This document shows, piece by piece, positions 6,711 to 13,796 of a stretch of DNA of 64,000 nt (positions are counted from its first letter, which is position 1; every line of letters begins with the position of its first letter). The notes under the pieces are model-generated. The model was not told where the DNA came from. It made no database searches and saw nothing but the letters and a program-made list of their open reading frames with translations. The stretch comes from a virus. The position numbers and the translations under genes were made by a program. The stretch spans positions 62,001 to 126,000 of IMG/VR virus record IMGVR_UViG_3300044591_002232, one strand, 5' to 3'.

Positions 6711-6899
6711 ATGGAAACTGTTACTGTAATCGCAAAATCTAAAAAGGCCAAGAATCGCCTGGCCAATATGATGAATCGAGATCCTATTTGCATTGTGGAA
6801 CAGCACAAAGACAATAGGATCTTTTTAAGATCATCAAATGGTTCATACTTTTTTTGGGTTAATCTGACAAATGATTTGAATTGGTCTATTGCATCTTAA
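6711..6899 (+). CDS. small protein of the METVTVIAKSKKAKNRLANMM type
   Basis: A 62-aa protein with a basic N-terminal segment (TVIAKSKKAKNRLANMMNRDP) followed by strands SSNGSYFFWVNLTNDLNWSI. I associate this pattern with small cyanophage proteins of unknown function. ATG at 6711; the 99 bases upstream hold no clear -10 box. Confidence 0.65.
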   Translation: METVTVIAKSKKAKNRLANMMNRDPICIVEQHKDNRIFLRSSNGSYFFWVNLTNDLNWSIAS

Positions 6900-6917
6900 A
6901 CTTATCCCCAACTTAAA

Positions 6918-7241
6918 ATGATTACTGCAACACAAATCCTAAATTTTCTAACGAAGGCCGAAAAATTGGGAATTAGTACTGATTTTGTTCAAAATGATGA
7001 AGGTTATAAAATAAATCTCTATTATGATTGGCAGGGTAATAAAGATTATTATTACAAAATGGTTTTCATAAAAAACGATAATACTTCAGACTGGGATGCT
7101 GGCGATTATACCTATGATGATATGGTAGATTACTTTGACAAAGAAATTGAAAAACAATTAGCCAGAGAATCCAAGGCCAAAAAACGTAAAGAATTCTTAG
7201 AATCTCTCACTCCAGAACAAAGAGAATTGCTGGAGCCGTGA
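6918..7241 (+). CDS. hypothetical protein (107 aa)
   Basis: Starts at the ATG at 6918, 18 nt after the previous stop. Aromatic and acidic middle (YYDWQGNKDYYYKMVF, DDMVDYFDKEIEK) and a C-terminal helix ending SLTPEQRELLEP. The stop TGA is part of the following cassette (CCGTGACACC). No family recognised. Confidence 0.6.
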   Translation: MITATQILNFLTKAEKLGISTDFVQNDEGYKINLYYDWQGNKDYYYKMVFIKNDNTSDWDAGDYTYDDMVDYFDKEIEKQLARESKAKKRKEFLESLTPEQRELLEP

Positions 7242-7327
7242 CACCTGACTAACTGGCACAAGCACCCGACCAGACACACCAATTCTCTTTTATACTGTCT
7301 TCAGTTCACCCAACTAACCAAAAAATT
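7238..7327 (+). promoter_or_regulatory. early promoter cassette 7
   Basis: Imperfect dyad GTGACA (7238-7243) / TGGCAC (7254-7259), constant spacer starting AAGCACCCGACCAGAC, TATACT at 7291-7296 and leader TTCAGTTCACCC. The dyad includes the stop codon of the upstream gene. Confidence 0.7.
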
Positions 7328-7909
7328 ATGTTGACTCCAATTGATTTCAAAAACAACTATTTTTCTCTGCTTACTGAAAGTCAGTCTATTACTGGAGTGA
7401 CTCCAGGAGTGACTCCAAAGTATGATGAATATAAGGATGTAACCGAAGATGATAAGTTTACTGTAGAGCAATGGAGTAATCTTGTAAAGGTTGCATCAAT
7501 CATCAAGGCAAATGAAAACCGGTTTGAGATGCAAACCTGGCACAAAAAATCAGAATGTGGTACAATTCATTGTATCGCAGGCTGGGCAGAATCTCTTGTA
7601 AAAAAGGATACAAACTATTTGGATACAAAAGATACTTGGATTACGGCCACAGATGTTCTATCTGAATATGCCGAACCATTCTTTTTTATTGAAATAAATG
7701 CTATCATTCCTGGGTTGGGCTTTCCTGGGGTGGGAGATTATGATTCTATCGTGGATAAGAGGAACGAGCACAAAGGACTTCCAGAACAACTGGTAATGAA
7801 GTGGTTCATTGACCCAATTCTTGAGGAAGCACGTAAAGAATCTCATGAACTTTCTAGTGAAATCAGCCAGTTTATTCAAAAAGCCCAGGGAGAATTTGCT
7901 CTGGCCTGA
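7328..7909 (+). CDS. hypothetical protein with ECGTIHCIAGWA motif (193 aa)
   Basis: The middle contains MQTWHKKSECGTIHCIAGWA, a His/Cys-rich motif found in small phage and bacterial proteins of unknown function. A metal site (His, Cys, His, Cys) is conceivable. Residues 22-29 read GVTPGVTP, produced by a perfect 12-bp tandem repeat. The C-terminal third is helical. Uses the TATACT promoter at 7291. Confidence 0.65.
   Translation: MLTPIDFKNNYFSLLTESQSITGVTPGVTPKYDEYKDVTEDDKFTVEQWSNLVKVASIIKANENRFEMQTWHKKSECGTIHCIAGWAESLVKKDTNYLDTKDTWITATDVLSEYAEPFFFIEINAIIPGLGFPGVGDYDSIVDKRNEHKGLPEQLVMKWFIDPILEEARKESHELSSEISQFIQKAQGEFALA
7394..7417 (+). repeat. 12-bp tandem repeat with palindromic unit
   Basis: GGAGTGACTCCA occurs twice without interruption (7394-7405, 7406-7417). 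Each unit contains the palindrome GGAGT-G-ACTCC. It adds GVTP to the protein in frame. Confidence 0.9.
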
Positions 7910-7928
7910 TTATTAAACCATTAAACAA

Positions 7929-8156
7929 ATGTCACTTTCTTACGATCTGCTCCAAATTTCTTTTCAAAACAATTCAACCATTGAAAAAGTCAAAAAATCT
8001 CTTAGACTCGCCGCAGAAGATGGTTATATTTCAACTGAAATAACAGGTATTGATGATGAATACGTCGATATTATTGCTGCCTATTTGAAAGCTGAAGGAT
8101 TTAAATTATGGAATTATAACAAATTTACCAAAATTTTGTTTGTATCATGGGAGTGA
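7929..8156 (+). CDS. hypothetical protein, recent duplicate of the gene at 9497
   Basis: A 75-aa protein starting MSLSYDLLQISFQNNSTIEK. The first 34 residues are nearly identical in protein and DNA to the product at 9497-9733, with the KLWNYNK(F/Y)TK block conserved too. Both copies are followed by the same cassette, so gene plus cassette may have been duplicated as one unit. Function unknown. Confidence 0.75.
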   Translation: MSLSYDLLQISFQNNSTIEKVKKSLRLAAEDGYISTEITGIDDEYVDIIAAYLKAEGFKLWNYNKFTKILFVSWE

Positions 8157-8234
8157 CACCTGATTAACTGGCACAAGCGCCCGACCAGACACGCCAATTC
8201 TCTTTTATACTGTCTTCAGTTCATTCAACTCATT
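8153..8234 (+). promoter_or_regulatory. early promoter cassette 8
   Basis: Dyad GTGACA (8153-8158) / TGGCAC (8169-8174), TATACT at 8206-8211, leader TTCAGTTCATTCAAC. Very close in sequence to cassettes 7, 9 and 10. Confidence 0.7.
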
Positions 8235-8444
8235 ATGCAATTGACTAAAAGGTATCTTTGGAAAATTCTTTCTGAAGATGGACTACTCAAGGATCCTATG
8301 CACACTTGGGGCGATTGTATTTTTAACCGGTGGGGTTATCAGACAAAAGAAGATGCAATCACAGAATTTCAGCGTCTTATGGATATTGGTCTACATCCGC
8401 CAACCTGTATTCTCATTGAAGAATACTCCACCTTTCAAAATTAA
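8235..8444 (+). CDS. hypothetical protein (69 aa)
   Basis: Begins MQLTKRYLWKILSEDGLL and has HTWGDCIFNRWGYQTKEDAITEF, followed by HPPTCILIEEY. Tryptophan-rich small protein, no family recognised. First gene after cassette 8. Confidence 0.65.
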   Translation: MQLTKRYLWKILSEDGLLKDPMHTWGDCIFNRWGYQTKEDAITEFQRLMDIGLHPPTCILIEEYSTFQN

Positions 8445-8452
8445 TCAAAATC

Positions 8453-8614
8453 ATGGAATTTAATCTTAAATGGTTTAGTATTTATGCTGAACTCACTGTA
8501 ACAGGATCCAATTTTTCTATTGAATCTGGTTGTCTTAATGAACAAGAACAGATTGAACTAGCCAAGCGATTGAGGGAAATTGCTGATCAATTGTATGTTG
8601 AGGAAACTGTGTGA
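8453..8614 (+). CDS. hypothetical protein (53 aa)
   Basis: ATG at 8453, 8 nt after the previous stop. Reads MEFNLKWFSIYAELTVTGSN and ends in an acidic helix EQEQIELAKRLREIADQL. The strand-strand-helix pattern and tight spacing support a real gene. Confidence 0.6.
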   Translation: MEFNLKWFSIYAELTVTGSNFSIESGCLNEQEQIELAKRLREIADQLYVEETV

Positions 8615-8650
8615 CACATACAAATAATTAACCCCTAAAACATTTCTATT

Positions 8651-8962
8651 ATGGCCATCGAAATTTGTTACTCATGGGAAGCTGCTACCATTAGTGATTA
8701 TAAACCACTAGATGATATAACAGGTTGGCAGACTTGCCCCAACTGTGGAGAGCATCCACGTACCTGGGTGTTTGACAATGGGAATTATGCAAAATGCCGG
8801 TGTGGACATAAGTATGAAGGTGGAGTAGCCGCCGAAACAGTTTATGAGGCATGTGGTAAAAGAAAAATTCCTTATCTAGAATGGAAAGATTTTCTACGAG
8901 TAGCATGGAATAATCACTGTGAACTAATTCGGTCTCATACACTATCTAAGGAAATCAAATGA
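8651..8962 (+). CDS. zinc-ribbon protein
   Basis: A 103-aa protein with a four-Cys zinc ribbon: CPNC at residues 29-32 and CRC at 49-51, spaced by HPRTWVFDNGNYAK. The CPxCGxxPRxWxFDNGxYAKCRC signature recurs in phage proteins, often described as Lar-like or restriction-alleviation-like, though that role is not demonstrated by sequence. Its stop overlaps the next ATG. Confidence 0.7.
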   Translation: MAIEICYSWEAATISDYKPLDDITGWQTCPNCGEHPRTWVFDNGNYAKCRCGHKYEGGVAAETVYEACGKRKIPYLEWKDFLRVAWNNHCELIRSHTLSKEIK

Positions 8963-9147
8963 TTAACTTTTTTCATCGCCTTTTTCTTGCCAAGACTGAA
9001 GATGATTTGAGACTAGAAAGTTTAAGAGACATTAACGAACAATTAAAAGAGACTAATGATAGGTTAGAAGAAACCTCCGCCAAACTAAAAGAAAGTGTTG
9101 ATAGATGTATTGATAGACTGAGGAACAAGCGGAGGACACCTGACTAA
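8959..9147 (+). CDS. small coiled-coil protein
   Basis: A 62-aa protein, ATGA-coupled to the zinc-ribbon gene. A hydrophobic N-terminus (MINFFHRLFLAK) is followed by a heptad-patterned coiled coil (residues 16-50). The last codons ACA CCT GAC TAA belong to the following cassette, giving the C-terminal TPD. Confidence 0.65.
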   Translation: MINFFHRLFLAKTEDDLRLESLRDINEQLKETNDRLEETSAKLKESVDRCIDRLRNKRRTPD

Positions 9148-9214
9148 CTGGCACAAGCACCCGACCAGACCTACCAATTTTCTTTTATACTGATTCCAGT
9201 TCAACCAACTCATT
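9134..9214 (+). promoter_or_regulatory. early promoter cassette 9
   Basis: GGACACCTGACTAACTGGC core, where the upstream gene stops within the cassette (TAA 9145-9147). TATACT at 9186-9191, leader TTCCAGTTCAACC. Confidence 0.65.
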
Positions 9215-9418
9215 ATGGCACTTTCTCAAAACCGATTTGTTGATTTGGGTCAACAAATCTATCAACAAATGGTTAAAGAGTATCACGACCTCCTTCACCA
9301 CGATGATACTTATGGTGAACTTGTGGAAAATAGAACCACCTATCGAATGTTTGCTGAAATGTCCTTTGCGGCAGCAGAAGAGTTTGTAGAAGTATTCCGC
9401 AATCAAGAAGACAACTGA
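9215..9418 (+). CDS. hypothetical protein (67 aa)
   Basis: Begins MALSQNRFVDLGQQIYQQMV; helical throughout, with HHDD and a C-terminal helix AAAEEFVEVF. No family recognised. Single promoter-proximal gene after cassette 9. Confidence 0.65.
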   Translation: MALSQNRFVDLGQQIYQQMVKEYHDLLHHDDTYGELVENRTTYRMFAEMSFAAAEEFVEVFRNQEDN

Positions 9419-9419
9419 A

Positions 9420-9488
9420 ATGACCAAAACTTACAATTTTCAGGTTACTAAAGAACAACTTAAAGTAATTTCTACCTTTTATAACTAA
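9420..9488 (+). CDS. possible 22-aa peptide
   Basis: ATG at 9420 overlaps the preceding TGA region and encodes MTKTYNFQVTKEQLKVIS plus four residues. Beta-alpha pattern and gene-like spacing, but too short to be certain. It may be a remnant of a longer gene. Confidence 0.3.
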   Translation: MTKTYNFQVTKEQLKVISTFYN

Positions 9489-9496
9489 TTGAAATT

Positions 9497-9733
9497 ATGA
9501 CACTTTCTTACGATCTACTTCAACTTTCGTTTCAAAACAACTCAACTATCGAAAAAGTCAAAAAATCTCTTAGACTCGCCGCAGAAGATGGTCTTATTTC
9601 TTGTGAAATAGACAATATCGAACAGGAGGAGGTTAGTATTATTATTGCCTATTTGAAAGATGAGGGGATTAAATTGTGGAATTACAACAAATACACTAAA
9701 AGTATTTTTGTTTCATGGGTGACACCTGATTAA
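9497..9733 (+). CDS. hypothetical protein, recent duplicate of the gene at 7929
   Basis: A 78-aa protein, MTLSYDLLQLSFQNNSTIEK at the N-terminus, paralogous to the 7929-8156 product. The copies diverge mainly in the middle (ISCEIDNIEQEEVSII). The C-terminus VTPD is encoded by the cassette sequence GTGACACCTGATTAA, making this copy three residues longer than its paralogue, which stops at the TGA in the same cassette. Confidence 0.75.
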   Translation: MTLSYDLLQLSFQNNSTIEKVKKSLRLAAEDGLISCEIDNIEQEEVSIIIAYLKDEGIKLWNYNKYTKSIFVSWVTPD

Positions 9734-9804
9734 CTGGCACAAGCACCCGACCAGACCCACTGATTCTGCTGTATTCTACATTTGTCGTTAAGGGAATTCA
9801 ACCC
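9719..9804 (+). promoter_or_regulatory. early promoter cassette 10
   Basis: Dyad GTGACA (9719-9724) / TGGCAC (9735-9740), TATTCT -10-like box at 9772-9777, leader AATTCAACCC directly before the GTG start at 9805. Confidence 0.6.
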
Positions 9805-10566
9805 GTGAACCTGACTCTCAAGTTTTCTTTTGGCAACAACAAATTGGCCAATGATACTCTGATTTTCAATCTCCCGGCTGGCAAAACCTGTCCTGGCGCC
9901 GATAAATGCCTGGCTTTTGCTAAGGAAGTCGATGGTAAACGAATTCTAGTTAATGGCTCTCAAATGGAGTTTCGTTGTTTTGCTGCATGTTCTGAGGCCC
10001 AGTATCCGGCTGTTTATGATGCCCGTCAGCACAATTGGGAAACCGTAAAGAATCTTATTAAAACTTTTGGTGTAGGCAAGGCCGGTAAGATTGTGGCCGA
10101 TCAGATCCAGTCTGTTCGTAAAAAGTCTACTAAACTTGTTCGGGTCCACGGAAGCGGCGACCTGTATTCTGCTGATTATTTTGCAATGTGGATGCACGTC
10201 TGTCGCCTTATTCCCGATCTTACTTTTTATGCTTATTCTAAGAATCTTCCCATGATTCTTGAGTATGGAATGGATATGTTGCCCAAGAACTTCTATCTTA
10301 CTGCCTCTAAAGGTGGCAAGTTTGACTACCTTATTGATGAAGGATTCTTCCCACGTTATTCTGTTGTGGTCAAAAATGATGCCGAAGCAGAAGCAATGGG
10401 TCTGGAAGTTGATCATGATGATTCTCATTGCTACAAGCAAGATGGGCCATTTGCTCTACTTGTTCATGGTAATCAGCCTGCTGGTAGTGAATGGCGCGAG
10501 GCGATTAAAGAGCGTAAAATCAACAATCAATTCACTGGGTATAATAAAAAGAAAGCGGCTGTGTAA
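9805..10566 (+). CDS. GP88-family protein
   Basis: A 253-aa protein starting with GTG at 9805. It matches the phage Gene Product 88 (GP88) family: LPAGKTCPGADKCLAFA near the N-terminus, a second Cys cluster FRCFAACSEAQYP, then HGSGDLYSADYFAMW and a C-terminal lid. Cys and the HGSGD region suggest a metal-dependent enzyme fold, but the reaction is unknown. It is followed by a strong terminator. The truncated DUF7227-type gene beyond the TnpB element has related Cys/CYA features, so the two may have been neighbours. Confidence 0.75.
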   Translation: MNLTLKFSFGNNKLANDTLIFNLPAGKTCPGADKCLAFAKEVDGKRILVNGSQMEFRCFAACSEAQYPAVYDARQHNWETVKNLIKTFGVGKAGKIVADQIQSVRKKSTKLVRVHGSGDLYSADYFAMWMHVCRLIPDLTFYAYSKNLPMILEYGMDMLPKNFYLTASKGGKFDYLIDEGFFPRYSVVVKNDAEAEAMGLEVDHDDSHCYKQDGPFALLVHGNQPAGSEWREAIKERKINNQFTGYNKKKAAV

Positions 10567-10571
10567 TACTC

Positions 10572-10598
10572 AAAAAGAGGGGTAAATCCCCTCTTTTT
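10572..10598 (+). terminator. strong intrinsic terminator
   Basis: An 11-bp perfect stem AAAAAGAGGGG (10572-10582) / CCCCTCTTTTT (10588-10598) with a 5-nt loop. The A and T flanks let it act in both directions, serving the GP88 gene and the leftward remnant beside it. Confidence 0.9.
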
Positions 10599-10800
10599 AT
10601 TTAAATTTTATTTTAGATAAAATTCTGTGGTTTTTATGGTGTGAACATTTTCCGATTAATGTCATATGCATTGCCCGATGATCTAAACCATTATCTCTAC
10701 AAAATTCCCTTAAATTTATAATGTGCCTTGAGATTCAATATATTTTCTAATTGTTTCTGTTGATACTTCTCCTTTTGTGGTGGTTTTCTTTGTTGTATTT
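10597..10800 (-). pseudogene. remnant of a leftward homing-endonuclease C-terminal (NUMOD-like) domain
   Basis: On the minus strand, a frame ending at 10597 reads INLREFCRDNGLDHRAMHM and continues GKCSHHKNHRILSKI. This is very like NLNKFCKDNNYSHGCAYAM and NSIHKDIIKI at the end of the homing endonuclease at 27792-28949. Upstream, a different frame carries KGEVSTETIRKYIESQGT, which would continue into it after one frameshift. No start codon. I read it as the decayed tail of a NUMOD-type endonuclease. It lies between the GP88 gene and TnpB, where plus-strand coding is absent. Confidence 0.5.
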
Positions 10801-10826
10801 CATTTTATCTTGAAGTATTTAATTTG

Positions 10827-10833
10827 CTAAATA
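10827..10833 (+). promoter_or_regulatory. late-promoter-like box (CTAAATA)
   Basis: GCTAAATAAT lies 23 nt before the TnpB ATG. It matches the boxes before gp8 and gp18. It may be fortuitous in AT-rich DNA or part of the element's left end. Confidence 0.4.
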
Positions 10834-10855
10834 ATAGTAGGTAATCATTCATTTA

Positions 10856-12064
10856 ATGTTGGTCCAAAAATCGGTTAAACTTAGAATCTATCCAAATAAC
10901 AAACAAGATGTTATTCTTCTTGAAAAGCATTTTGGTTGCAGGAGATTCGTGTATAATCATTTTCTAGAAATATTTAATGAAAATTACCACCAGGGTAAAA
11001 AGAAGTTGTCCTATGTTGATGCCGCCAAGATTCTTGTTGACCTTAAAAAGTCAGAAGAAGCTCAATGGTTGAAAGAAGTTAATTCGCAATCTCTTCAGGC
11101 AACGCTTAAGGACTTAGATGGGGCTTTTGATAGGTTTGATAGGAAAATAACCGAGTTTCCTAATTATAAGACTAAAAGAAAATCCAGAGCATCATTTAAG
11201 GTCCCTCAGCATTTTGATATTGATTGGGAAAACAATCTTATTACTATCCCTAAATTTAAGACTCCATTTAAGTTTAGTGGAAAGTACAAGGGTGACCTGG
11301 TTAAAATTAATTCTGTTACTATTTCAAAAACTCCTTCTGGAAAGTATTATGCTTCCGTTCAAGGAGAATTTGATATTCAACCAAAACCACAAGTTGAAAA
11401 CTGTATCGGGATTGATTTGGGAATTAAGGATTTGGTCATTACTTCTAATGGCGAAGTTTTTCCAAACAAAAGATTCCTTAAGAGAAAATTAAAAACTCTT
11501 AAGTATATCCAGAGACAACATTCTAAAAAGAAAAGAAATTCAACAACAAGAGAACGATGGAGAAAAAAGTTAGCAATTCATTATGAAAAAGTAACTAATC
11601 AAAGATTAGATTATCTTCACCAAATTACTTCTCAACTCATTAACGAAAACCAAGTTATTTGTATTGAGAATTTGAACGTGAAAGGAATGGTCAAGAACCA
11701 TAAATTAGCCCAGGCCATTAGTGATGTTGCCTGGGGCACACTAGTTAGACTGTTAGAGTATAAATGTCAATGGAACTCAAGAGAACTTGTTGTTATCGAT
11801 AGATTCTATCCTTCAAGTAAAACTTGTAGTTCTTGCAGTCATTTGATGGCGGAAATGCCTCTAAATGTAAGAGAATGGACTTGTCCTTCTTGTGGAACGG
11901 TTCACGATAGAGACATCAATGCTGCCAAAAACATTCTAATTCAAGGATTAAATATTCTGTCTGGTTCAGGAACTGAGTCGGACATTAAACAAAAACAGCA
12001 GGAGGCGTCTTCAATAGAAGAGTCTGTGAATGCTGAAACCGCGATGTCTTCAGCTTCGCGGTAG
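10856..12064 (+). CDS. tnpB: TnpB, RNA-guided nuclease of an IS200/IS605-type element
   Basis: A 402-aa TnpB (OrfB). N-terminal helix-turn-helix/wedge region (KLRIYPNNKQ), RuvC-I GIDLGIKDL with Asp187, RuvC-II CIENLNVKGM with Glu271, zinc finger CSSC (324-327) and CPSC (343-346), and RuvC-III HDRDINAAKN with Asp353. All catalytic residues are intact. TnpB proteins are guided by an omega/re-RNA made from the element's right end and cut the empty donor site. No TnpA transposase is present, so mobility would need help in trans. The gene's end overlaps a terminal hairpin and abuts an interrupted gene. Confidence 0.93.
   Translation: MLVQKSVKLRIYPNNKQDVILLEKHFGCRRFVYNHFLEIFNENYHQGKKKLSYVDAAKILVDLKKSEEAQWLKEVNSQSLQATLKDLDGAFDRFDRKITEFPNYKTKRKSRASFKVPQHFDIDWENNLITIPKFKTPFKFSGKYKGDLVKINSVTISKTPSGKYYASVQGEFDIQPKPQVENCIGIDLGIKDLVITSNGEVFPNKRFLKRKLKTLKYIQRQHSKKKRNSTTRERWRKKLAIHYEKVTNQRLDYLHQITSQLINENQVICIENLNVKGMVKNHKLAQAISDVAWGTLVRLLEYKCQWNSRELVVIDRFYPSSKTCSSCSHLMAEMPLNVREWTCPSCGTVHDRDINAAKNILIQGLNILSGSGTESDIKQKQQEASSIEESVNAETAMSSASR
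12038..12062 (+). ncRNA. terminal hairpin of the TnpB element, probable 3' end of its guide RNA scaffold
   Basis: Perfect 7-bp stem ACCGCGA (12038-12044) / TCGCGGT (12056-12062) with an 11-nt loop, overlapping the last TnpB codons. In known TnpB systems the guide RNA scaffold covers the 3' end of tnpB and the right end, and the next bases are the guide. Here the guide would start at about 12063, inside the interrupted gene. RNA production is inferred. Confidence 0.55.
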
Positions 12065-12636
12065 TTCATGATAAGGGTTGTTATGCCAAATACGGTCCCG
12101 TGGCCATCCATTGGCGCAAGGTTTCCAATAAAGAACGGGGCACCGATTGGGATGGTTTTGTAAAACAAATTGCGAGGCTCCCTAAAAATCAACTTTGGCG
12201 TCATGGACAGGCCGGTGATCTACCCCATAATAATGGAAACATTGATTACATCAAACTCAAAAAGTTGATCACGGCCAATACAAATAAAAGGGGCTACACC
12301 TATACTCACCATATTCTCAACGAGCACAATCGCATCTGCATTGAGAACGCTAATGCAAGGGGTTTTGCAATCAATGCTTCTACTGAATCAGTAGAAGTTG
12401 CAGACAAGGTAATGTCCGAATATGGAATTCCGGCAGTTGCGGTTGTTCCTTCTGATAAGACCGAGAGGTTTTATCAAACAGAATCTGGCAGAAAAGTTAT
12501 TACCTGCCCGGCCACTATTCATGATAATGTGAATTGCGCTACGTGTGGTCTTTGTGCAGTCACTGATCGGGAGTTTATTATTGCCTTCCCGGCTCATTCT
12601 CCTGCCAAGAAAACAGTTAATGAGATTGTTGGGTGA
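12064..12636 (+). pseudogene. 5'-truncated DUF7227-type gene interrupted by the TnpB element
   Basis: Starting right after the element, one frame reads VHDKGCYAKYGPVAIHWRKV, then LWRHGQAGDLPHNNG, RGFAINASTESVEVAD, a Cys cluster CPATIHDNVNCATCGLC and an HSPAKK end. The LWRHxQAGDLP and CATCGLC motifs are typical of the phage/plasmid family DUF7227. The start and first Cys motif, normally just before GCYA, are absent. An internal GTG at 12100 could still start a 178-aa product. The 3' end is intact and coupled to the next gene. Confidence 0.7.
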
Positions 12637-12638
12637 AA

Positions 12639-12911
12639 ATGACTATTTTTCATGGTGGATGTATTACCTGTGAAAGTCAGGAAATTTATGGCGAATCTAG
12701 GTGTAGTGGTTGTCAATATTTCGAGGATAATTGGAATTTACCGGATTTAGCATACAGGGATGGAGATCCTTTTTATAATTTTGTTGCCCCATCATCGACA
12801 TTTGATTTTTATACCTATCAAATGTTTCTAGATGTTGCTAGACCAGAAGAATTAGAGGGAGATTATTGTAGTTTTGATACTTATGATAAATTAGGTGTGA
12901 CACCTGAATAA
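12639..12911 (+). CDS. hypothetical CxxC protein (90 aa)
   Basis: Starts at the ATG at 12639 (in-frame GTG at 12633 less likely). Begins MTIFHGGCITCESQEIYG with a CITC pair, followed by CSGC, a possible zinc knuckle. The rest is aromatic and acidic. The final residues VTPE come from cassette DNA (GTGACACCTGAATAA). Confidence 0.65.
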   Translation: MTIFHGGCITCESQEIYGESRCSGCQYFEDNWNLPDLAYRDGDPFYNFVAPSSTFDFYTYQMFLDVARPEELEGDYCSFDTYDKLGVTPE

Positions 12912-12977
12912 CTGGCACAAGACCCACCACCACCAGACCATTCTAGCCTTACAATAATCACAGTTCAAAAAAACACC
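12897..12977 (+). promoter_or_regulatory. early promoter cassette 11
   Basis: Dyad GTGACA (12897-12902) / TGGCAC (12913-12918), TACAAT at 12950-12955, leader CACAGTTCAAA before the ATG at 12978. Confidence 0.65.
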
Positions 12978-13490
12978 ATGTTTTCTTCTCTGATTCCTTT
13001 CTCTGGTTTTTATGGATCTATTCATAATTCCTACATGGATGATGTTCTTGAAATGCGAGAGGCCGAAGTAAGTGATTGGAGAAATGTATTTGAGGAATAT
13101 GCAAAAGAATATGTCAAAAAACTAGCCGAGTGGATGGATGTTTCTCTTGAATATGAAGAACTAATTTCACCCAAAGAATATAATTTTATGAATGATCGAA
13201 TCTTTGCAGAGATCAGCCGTTCTGATTTTGCCAAGATTTTGTGTGCCGTAAGAGGCACCACATTGAATAACAAGGTAAGGCAAATGTTCACTTCTCGTAG
13301 TGGATTTATTTCTCATTATCCCAATCGCATTTCAGAATGGGGTCGAATTTCCACCTGGGATCATAACCAGATTGGTGCTGTTCTTGCAGCCTATGTAGAC
13401 AAATACCGGGAATCTGACGATATTGAGGCAAACATTGCAGAATCCATTTATGAGGATGGAACTCTTGAATCTATTATGCTGGAGGGTTGA
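12978..13490 (+). CDS. conserved phage protein with SPKEYNFMNDRIF motif (170 aa)
   Basis: Begins MFSSLIPFSGFYGSIHNSYM; the central ISPKEYNFMNDRIFAEIS is a signature I recognise from a common phage family of unknown function, followed by SRSGFISHYPN. Length is close to that family's usual size. Not an obvious enzyme. Uses the TACAAT promoter at 12950; the next gene starts 2 nt after its stop. Confidence 0.7.
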   Translation: MFSSLIPFSGFYGSIHNSYMDDVLEMREAEVSDWRNVFEEYAKEYVKKLAEWMDVSLEYEELISPKEYNFMNDRIFAEISRSDFAKILCAVRGTTLNNKVRQMFTSRSGFISHYPNRISEWGRISTWDHNQIGAVLAAYVDKYRESDDIEANIAESIYEDGTLESIMLEG

Positions 13491-13492
13491 TT

Positions 13493-13792
13493 ATGATTAA
13501 AACTACTTCCTGGATTACATTAGACGGCTATTCTTGTTTTAGGGCAATAGAAGGAACAGATCCAAATGAAGTTAAGAATAGGGTAGCATTTATTGAGAAA
13601 ACCGCCAGGATTAGAATTTCCCCTTATGATGATAGTAAATGTTGGTCAGAAGATTACAAAAAATGGAGATATGGGCCGAGAGGCGTAGGGGGATCTGGTG
13701 ATGCAGAAAAAAAAGAAATTTATGGATTTTATCCACCTTGCCGGGAATGGTGCGATAAACGATTGATCCTTCTTGGTTATGAATTAGGTTAA
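13493..13792 (+). CDS. hypothetical protein (99 aa)
   Basis: ATG at 13493, immediately after the previous stop; an in-frame TTG at 13487 is dismissed. Begins MIKTTSWITLDGYSCFRAIE and contains GPRGVGGSGDAEKK and PPCREWCDKR. No family recognised. Confidence 0.65.
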   Translation: MIKTTSWITLDGYSCFRAIEGTDPNEVKNRVAFIEKTARIRISPYDDSKCWSEDYKKWRYGPRGVGGSGDAEKKEIYGFYPPCREWCDKRLILLGYELG

Positions 13793-13796
13793 TATA

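Larger units (their letters stand above)
10780..12063 (+). mobile_element. TnpB-only insertion element (left boundary approximate)
   Basis: The right boundary is set near 12062 by the terminal hairpin and by the resumption of a DUF7227-type reading frame (codons from about 12064). The left end is uncertain; it lies somewhere between the endonuclease remnant and the TnpB ATG. No target duplication expected for this class. The 5' part of the target gene is missing on the left side, so a deletion accompanied or followed insertion. Confidence 0.5.

Noticed and set aside
9946-10440. Leftward 164-aa frame opposite the GP88-family gene
   Set aside because: Shadow of a recognised gene; no start context or domain.
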